A stretch of DNA of 64,000 bases, from the NCBI RefSeq assembly GCF_030272615.1, contig NC_081415.1, forward strand, positions 268,258,425 to 268,322,424, written 5' to 3'. The DNA is from Cryptomeria japonica (Eukaryota; Streptophyta; Pinopsida; Cupressales; Cupressaceae). Numbering within the stretch: position 1 is the first letter of the stretch; the number at the start of each line of letters is the position of its first letter. Under the pieces are notes generated by a model. That model was not told the origin of the DNA and made no database searches. It saw only the letters and a program-made list of their open reading frames with translations. Position numbers and translations under genes: made by a program. Shown here in pieces: positions 57,644 to 64,000 of the stretch.

Positions 57644-57854
57644 GAGGAGGATGGGGGTTTCATCAATATATATATTGTAAAGGGTACTTATTTGTCTATT
57701 AAGTCTTAATTATGGCTACAACCGGAGGTTTTCTTGCGGGTTCTTTCCTACCGGCATGCCATGTCTCAACCTGATGTAAACTCTTTACTTCATTAATATA
57801 TAGTTCAGTGGATTTTCCACTTTTATTTTTAAAAAAAAGGGTATTAAGTTAATT

Positions 57855-58083
57855 TTATTATTTTGTTTATTAAAATTAAAATTAAATTTATTCATTATAA
57901 TTATATTAGATATTTAAAAATAAATTTTTCATAATTTTTTTGTTGTTTGTAAATTAGACATAAGAGAACCATAACTCATATAAAAATTATTAAACAATGA
58001 GAGATAAACTATTTATAATTTTATTATCTATTTATCAGAGCAATAAATAAATCAATTCAAAATTAAATTTATTTATTAATTAT
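57855..58083. other. AT-rich flank of LINE-1, copy B
   Basis: Homologous to 17120-17353. No gene. Confidence 0.55.
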
Positions 58084-58100
58084 AATTATTATAAATAATT

Positions 58101-59821
58101 GCTTGTAAATGGACCTTCATGGGCTAATCCATCTCCAAATTAGATAGAGAAAGTTGAATGACAAAAACCTAAGATGGGGTGGATTAAGATTAATTTTAAT
58201 GGGGCTTTGAAAGGTAACCCCAAACCCTCGGGAGTAGGATGTGTGGCTAGGGATGAGAAGGCTCAAAAACTACTTTAGGGAACAAAGAATGAAGTAGAGG
58301 CCAGTGCGACACTACTAGCAACCAACATGGCCTAAAAAATATTGATCCCACAAGTTCACTTGGAAGGAGACTCACAAATAGTTGCAAATGCCATTGTAAA
58401 AGGGGAAAACCAAAATTGGAAACAATAAATTCATTAATATTGGTAGGGAGGAATTAAAATTATTTAAAAATTTAAAATATCTCACATTAAAAAGGAAGGC
58501 AATGGAGTGGCGGACTTATTATCGAATTAAGAATGCAAATTAAATGTAGGAAATCATGATTTTTAGTGGTTCAACTTTCAAGACTTGCAAATTGGGGGAT
58601 TGGATGTACGAGTGGTGATTTAAAATAAGAAGAAGGTACTCAAGATTAAACATGCCAACCAATGCATGTTAGCTGATGCATGTGAGTGGCTTTAAATGTA
58701 GGATGATCAATGAATTTTATCATTATGTGCGGTGGTGTTTGCAAAGTTTGGAGGTGGTGTTTACAAAGTTTCGTGGTGAAGATGGAAGCAAATTTTTCAT
58801 TAAGAACCAATAGCTTGCGTTCATGGGGAAATCACAGAGGATCATTTGAGAAATATTTTCTCATTTGACGATGCCATGTTGTTTCAGACGATTTAGATGG
58901 TGTTGGGAGATGAATACATGGTATCTGAATACCACTACCACACCAATGTGGATATTGTTTCACTTTTCATGGTGTGGTATTTGGAATTTGATGACAAAGA
59001 GACCACTAGGTGGATCACGTTGGCCTTGGTGAATAGTGAATGACACTAGGGTTTGGAAGGTCTATTGGAAATGGTGGGTCTTGGGGAGGGATTTAATGCC
59101 CCATTTGGTGAATGGAGGCATTTCTCAGATTTTGCTCCGCCCAAGAGACCATTTATCATATGGAAGGAGGGAAGTGACAGAGAAGAAAGGAAAGAAGAGG
59201 CACACATCAGATGGGAATTTATCAAACAGTACATCAAGTATTAGGAATAGGAATGTGCATTGCAAGTGGAATCTATCTAGGCATTAGTGAGGAAGTGGCT
59301 CGGGTTCAAGGAGGAGGACTATTGGGATAGATAGACAAGCAAGAGGGCACAATGGAATTGAAAAGCATCATTTTGTATAAAATTTTATGAATAGTGGCTC
59401 GAGTTCAAGGAGGAAGACTATTGGGATAGACAAATAAGCAAGAGGGCACAATGAAATTGAAAAGCCTCATTTTGTATAAAATTTAGTGATTTTTTGTAAA
59501 ACTTTGTGATTTTTTGTGCATTTTTTGTACGAAGCTGTAAATTTGAACTTTGGATTCTATGTTACAAGTGGAGGTTTTCAACGGGTCTGTTAATATATAT
59601 GAATGCAAATCCACACTGTATATGTTGTTATTAGCATGACCACTCAGTTTTGGGCTAGATATATTATTAATGGGGTTATTTTGTGTATGAATGCTCGGGT
59701 TTGCAAGTCTAGATGGATGGCAAATTGGACATGGATTGTTATAGATTTAGTATGAAATATGATTATCAGAATGTAAGACTATTTTCAATATCAATAAAAC
59801 TATATCTTTAATTGATAAATA
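58101..59821 (+). mobile_element. Old 5'-truncated LINE remnant, copy B
   Basis: The same insertion as 17371-19120. The left target duplicate is AATTATTATAAATAATT (58084-58100) and the right one has one change (59822-59838). Confidence 0.78.
58171..58430 (+). pseudogene. RNase H remnant, copy B
   Basis: It reads WIKINFNGALKGNPKPSGVG. The first active-site Asp is now Asn, and 21 bases present in copy A (after GATGAGAAGG) are missing. VEASATLLATNMA and VHLEGDSQIV remain. Confidence 0.72.
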
Positions 59822-59838
59822 AATAATTATAAATAATT

Positions 59839-60723
59839 TAAAAATAAATTATTTACAATTTTATTTTTTCATATCAAAATGACAAATTAATCAATTCAAA
59901 ATTAAATTTGAATTGAACTTATTTTAATCATTATAATTATATTTACGTCGAAGGTGTACCCTATTTGGAGTATTTTAAGTTAGCTTGAAATATCAATGGT
60001 GAGGAGTTATGCGGAAACATGCAAGATGATCTAAATAATCTTCATTGTTCGTCGGAATGCATAGCAATCGATTTATAACGACAGCTATAGGTGTGCAAGA
60101 GGGGTGAAAACTTGTTGCGTTGAGAGCGCGTTTAAGGGGAGGCGTGGCATGTGAATTGTGGCTAACAGAGAATAGTACCAATGGGTCGAGGACCAACCAA
60201 GTGTAGTAGAATAAATGGTTGTTGCCGATGGCACCGTGTCATTTATAAAGGCGTTAAGAAACAATTTACTACTTTTCATTGATGCTATTATAAGTATTTA
60301 CTACAACATTTATTACCAAACTCCTTAAAATTAGCAAATTTCCAAATGAAGACGATGCAAATAGAATCTAAATAGCTTTGACTACAATCCATAGAGCTTG
60401 GGAGTGCGTGTATACTGTGTCGTACAATATTTTATTTATTTATGCTATTTAATTAACATTGTTGTTTTTTTATTTATTATAAATTATAACTAAAGTATAT
60501 ATTACGTTTTATAATTTTTAAAAATTATTCAAAAATATTATATATAAATATTTTATAAACAATTAAAATAATTTTACTTATTTTAAAAAGAAAAGTAATT
60601 TAAATTATTTAAAGTGTATATAATATTTGTTATTTAAATTATGTTTTTTTATTACATGAATTTTAGTTTATGTGCATATTTATTTATATGGAATAAAATT
60701 TTATAATAAATTTAAACTTTTTT
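59839..60723. other. AT-rich end of visible copy B
   Basis: Homologous to 19138-20030. No gene. Confidence 0.55.
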
Positions 60724-60728
60724 GAAAA

Positions 60729-62753
60729 ATGCCTCTGCGTGTGAAAATGCCTTTGCGAGCGAAAAAGCGATGCAATGCATCGACATCCTTTTTAGAGCAT
60801 TCTTATCCGCCGCGGGGAAATTACAGAGGCTTTGCAAATTGATTTGTTGTTTTGGCTAAAAACTATGGGATTGAGGATCTTGGTAGGGTCATTTCGCGGA
60901 CCCGCGATTAGGAGGCCTTCTTTGCAAAAACAAAATAGTCTCTGGTTAATGAGGTTAGGGCTCCCCCTCCTCTTTACAAGGGTTGGGATCAGGACTGGCA
61001 TTTGGTGAGCCGTAGAAATAAAAGGGCTTTAAGGCAACCAAACGGCCACAAATGGATTTCCAATGATTGTAGGGAGGATGGTTTTGTAAAACCTAACCAG
61101 TCAAAGAGATCGCCTGCTTACCATACTATCCCTCCATGAAAATCTCTGGGTAAATTTTCAGAGGATATGGAAACCCCTGGCTGTCACAATTCTAAGGAAG
61201 TCGAGCATCCAATAGCGGATCTACCTTCAAATTCCCCAGCTACCCCTAACGGGTTTGTCATTGAAATTCATAATTATACCCAGGCCAGGTATCAAATGCA
61301 TTGCAGCGACATAATGATCTTTGCTCGGTGGAAAGGTTGGGGGATCCCGTCTGAACAAATTGCCAACTGGGTGTCGTCCTCCTTTAATAACCAAGTAAAA
61401 ATTGACATCCTTCCTGATAATTTCTTAGCTATTGAATGTGGTAATAAGAGTCTGAGAAATTCATTGCTAAACGGGGATATATTATCATTTAAGGGTCTAG
61501 GGTTTGATTGCTGGGATTGGCAACCTCTCTTCCTCCCATCTCAATTCAATTCCTGCATGGTTAATAGAGCAATTTCACTTGATAAATTTCCTGTAGAATT
61601 GCGAAATAATGACTTTTTAAGAATAATAGGCAACAAAATAGGTAAATTTGTAGAAGTCAAAAAATCAGCTCTAAGCTTCTTTAACCAGCTCTTAATCGTT
61701 AATATGAATATTAACATTAAATCTTTAGAGCCTATAACTCTGAAATGCGATAAATCTTGTTTAACCCTAGAATTGTCCTTTTATAGTGGTCCCTTTGAAG
61801 ATTCTAAGCCAAGGAAGATCCCCTTTGAGAAACCCTTCCCTAAATCATTGCTTAAGTCTAATGGCGCACCATTTAGATTCGTGGAAGGAGGGGGTTTCAC
61901 CCTAGAGGGCTATAAGATTGATATTAACCCTAATCGTCTCACCATGGACCGATATCCTCATAGCTCCCCTGTTATGCCCTCTCGTTCCCCTCTTCCTCCA
62001 CTGCTTACTATAAATTCACCTATAGCTGACTCTCTTCTCAAGGATCGAGATCTGGAAGAAGGTGAAATCAACGAGGTTATCCCTTAGAAAGAGAAGCTCG
62101 GTCTGACAAATATGTCATCATCTAGCTCTCTCATCCCTCCAAAAAAGTTGAGTCCCTTGGGGTCTCCCCCTTTAATGAAACTAATTACCTCTAAGCAATC
62201 AGTAGTAATGGATAGGATTTCCCCGGATCCACGAATGGTGTCCTTGTAGGATCATCCAATCTCTCTAGCCTCAAGATTGGAGAGCTTTGAGGAGGCAGAG
62301 GCTCGCCCTCCACCTTTGAAGGCTATTTCTGATTCAATTGTAGAATCTGAGAGTGATCGAGTGGCTAGGGAAGTTAACACCATTGCCAATTTTGTACGGG
62401 AAGAAGTAGTAAACGACCTCATGGATCAACCGGTTACTGCAATTTGTGATGATGAGGAGTTGGAAAGACAAAGGGATCTCTTAATAAAAAATCTAATAGA
62501 TGTTTCCAGAGTCGACCTAGAAATATAATTATTTATAACATTAGATAACTTAGAAAATGATAACCCAAATACTCTCGGCATTCTCAGCTCTGATAGAAGT
62601 AAGGACTCTCTTGACTGTGCTAAACACAGTAAGAGAAGAGGTAGGAGATCCCTTGTTGAACTAAGATCAAAGGATGGAGATGCTAAGGGTCGGTCTAAAA
62701 TAACTACTCTTTTTAATGCAGGGGAGGGGAAGTTCCTCCCCAACAAGCCATGA
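60729..62753 (+). pseudogene. LINE-3 ORF1, DUF4283 type
   Basis: One frame from MPLRVKMPLRAKKR, five bases into the element, to TGA at 62751-62753, about 674 codons. DUF4283 lies at about 61310-61700 (MIFARWKGWGIPSEQIANWV, LRNSLLNGDILSFKGLGFD, CWDWQPLFLP). A Pro/Ser-rich and then acidic C-terminal half follows (DLEEGEINEV, DDEELERQRD). Stops at about 60843, 60933, 60957, 61137, 62085-62087, 62247-62249 and 62526-62528 break it. Confidence 0.82.
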
Positions 62754-64000
62754 AAATTATAACATGGAATGTTAGGGGTCTAAATGCCCCTAACAAACAA
62801 TGCATCTTAAAGCGCTGCATCTTTGATTCTAAACCAGATATAATGTTAATCCAAGAAACTAGAATGAACTCAGATAGCCCTTTTCAAGAAAAAACTAGGC
62901 ATTAGACAGCTAAAGCACTCCCCTGCTACAGGGGCCTCTGGGGGCTTAGCCATCATTTGGGACTCTAGATTCATCTCGTTTACACCTTTAGAGATTAAGT
63001 TGAATTGGATGGGAGGAGAAGTAGTAAGTTATAAAAATAACCTGAGATTCAAATTGATTAACGTTTACAGTCCTATCCAAAATAGGGATAAGGCTAGGGT
63101 GTGGGTGGAATTTGAGTCTTTTCTCATAAGTTTCCCAAATGATGTATGCATCATTGGGGGAGATTTCAATGTTATCACTAAGGTAGCAAACAAAAGAGGA
63201 GGTAGCAACAAACTTCCTCCAGCGGCTGCAGATTTCAATCATTGGATCAATAGGAACTCCCTGTTGGAAATCCAAATGGTAGATAATGCCTTCACCTGGA
63301 ACAACAGAAGGCTTGGTTTCTGTAACATTGCTAAGAAACTAGATAGGTTCTTTATCCATGGAGAGATCTCAGAGCTTAACTTTACCCTGGATGCAGAACC
63401 CCTCCCTTTAGCAGGATCTGACCATTTCCCACTCCAACTAATCTTATTATCTGACCACTCCCCTAAAAAATGTCTCTTCAAATTTGAGAGCATGTGGTTC
63501 AGAGATGATAACTTTTTAAACTTAATTGAGAACTAGTGGAGAAGCTCTATTTTCTCTGGTTCGAAGATGTTTATTATCACAAGCAAGTTAAAGCTTATCA
63601 AAGGAAGCTCTTAGAATGGAACAAGACTAATTTTGGAAACATTTTCAATAAAAAACTCCTAATAGAAAATGATCTTAAGAATGTTAACATTGAGGTTCTT
63701 GAGAAGGGGATGGATGAGCATCTCTTCCTCAAAGAAAAGGCTCTACTCTCTGAATATGAAAAGATACTCTCAAATGAAGAGATCTTTTGGAAACAAAAAT
63801 CGAGGGAGACTTGGTTGAGTGATGGAGACCGAAATACTAAGTTTTTCCACAATAGTACTAAGCAGAGGAGATGGGTCAATCGAATTTCTAAAATTAAGAA
63901 TTGCCAGGGTTCCATCAAGTCTGAACCGGATGATGTTGCCTCCGAGGCAGCAAGGTTTTTTGATAAAATCTTAAACAATATTGAAGGCTCCAACCTCAGA
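62750..64000 (+). pseudogene. LINE-3 ORF2, endonuclease and start of RT region (partial)
   Basis: It starts MKIITWNVRGLNAPNK and LIQETRM. After a frameshift near 62900 it reads SGGLAIIWDSRFIS, LINVYSPIQNRDKARVW, CIIGGDFNVIT, FTWNNRRLGF, KKLDRFFI and LAGSDHFPLQL, the full endonuclease. Another shift near 63550 is followed by the linker (KQKSRETWLSDGDRNTKFFH) that precedes reverse transcriptase. The window ends there. Confidence 0.9.

Larger units (their letters stand above)
48970..57840 (+). mobile_element. LINE-1, full-length L1-type retrotransposon
   Basis: An 8.87-kb insertion bounded by GTATTAAATTAATT (48956-48969) and GTATTAAGTTAATT (57841-57854), with one mismatch. Copy A has the uninterrupted site near 17110. 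It has a short 5' untranslated region, ORF1, ORF2 ending in RNase H, a 2.3-kb 3' region and an A-run (57831-57838). Both ORFs start from intact ATGs but carry stops and shifts. Confidence 0.93.
55526..57840 (+). other. LINE-1 3' region
   Basis: An unusually long 2.3-kb tail after RNase H. It holds a tandem repeat, an open stretch of unknown meaning, a (TA)n tract and the terminal A-run. The last 200 bases (GGAGGTTTTCTTGCGGG ... TTCATTAATATATAG) look like a normal LINE 3' end. Confidence 0.7.
35907..60723 (+). repeat. Segmental duplication copy B (with later insertions)
   Basis: Native pieces are about 35907-36840, 38307-38509, 45783-48969, 57841-60723. The rest is inserted DNA (solo LTR, copia-2, LINE-1), and LINE-3 follows at 60724. 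Joining the native pieces reproduces copy A in order. Homology begins at CTTCCAGATAGTAG with unrelated sequence to its left, as in copy A. Confidence 0.85.
60724..64000 (+). mobile_element. LINE-3, L1-type retrotransposon, 3' end outside window
   Basis: Copy B homology to copy A breaks at 60723 and a LINE starts with GAAAAATGCCTCTGCG. It has complete ORF1 and the first 1.25 kb of ORF2. Similarity of layout to LINE-1 (very short 5' leader, DUF4283 without zinc knuckle, ATGA overlap) suggests the same clade. Confidence 0.88.

Noticed and set aside
57384-57702. Ile-Tyr repeat frames
   Set aside because: Translation of a (TA)n microsatellite inside LINE-1.

Overview
The window is about 64 kb of plant nuclear DNA made almost entirely of retrotransposons. 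No intact host gene, rRNA, tRNA or CRISPR array was found. The organism is most likely a seed plant with a large, repeat-rich genome. A gymnosperm would fit the AT-rich, nested and slowly removed retroelements, but that is an inference. All transposon reading frames carry stops or frameshifts. Many of the stops look like C-to-T decay, as expected for methylated, silenced DNA.

Layout. 1-7361 is a Ty1/copia element (copia-1) whose 5' LTR is cut by the window edge. 8512-9590 is a minus-strand retrocopy with an 18-bp target duplication. From 10690 a long block (copy A) begins, and it recurs from 35907 (copy B) in the same orientation. Copy A received a solo copia LTR (11326-12869). Copy B received a solo LTR with a minus-strand TATA box (36841-38306), a copia element (copia-2, 38510-45786), an L1-type LINE (LINE-1, 48970-57840) and a second L1-type LINE (LINE-3, 60724 to the window end). 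Copy A shows the empty site, or the filled-in neighbourhood, for each insertion in copy B, and copy B shows the empty site for the solo LTR in copy A. Both copies also share an older 5'-truncated LINE (17371-19120 and 58101-59821). Between the recognisable parts of the two copies lie a minus-strand LTR element with no visible retroviral enzymes (21059-28107, target duplication CTTTC) inserted in a polypyrimidine tract, and a 5'-truncated LINE (LINE-2, about 29007-33750).

How the parts work. The copia elements have the usual order: LTR, tRNA-Met-type primer site, gag, protease, integrase, reverse transcriptase, RNase H, polypurine tract, LTR. The element at 21059 keeps the cis signals (LTRs, primer site, polypurine tract) but encodes only a gag remnant with zinc knuckles and a long protein I do not recognise, so it would have depended on enzymes made elsewhere. 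The LINEs encode an RNA-binding ORF1 and an endonuclease/reverse transcriptase ORF2. In all three the ORF1 stop and an in-frame ORF2 ATG overlap as ATGA.

The most unusual signal is in the LTRs. In both copia families, the stretch that should form the RNA leader is a tandem array of about ten tiny hairpins. Their stems differ from unit to unit yet stay self-complementary, around a near-constant loop (CTAACA, TTAACC or CTAGCA). A smaller version with another loop occurs in the enzyme-less element.
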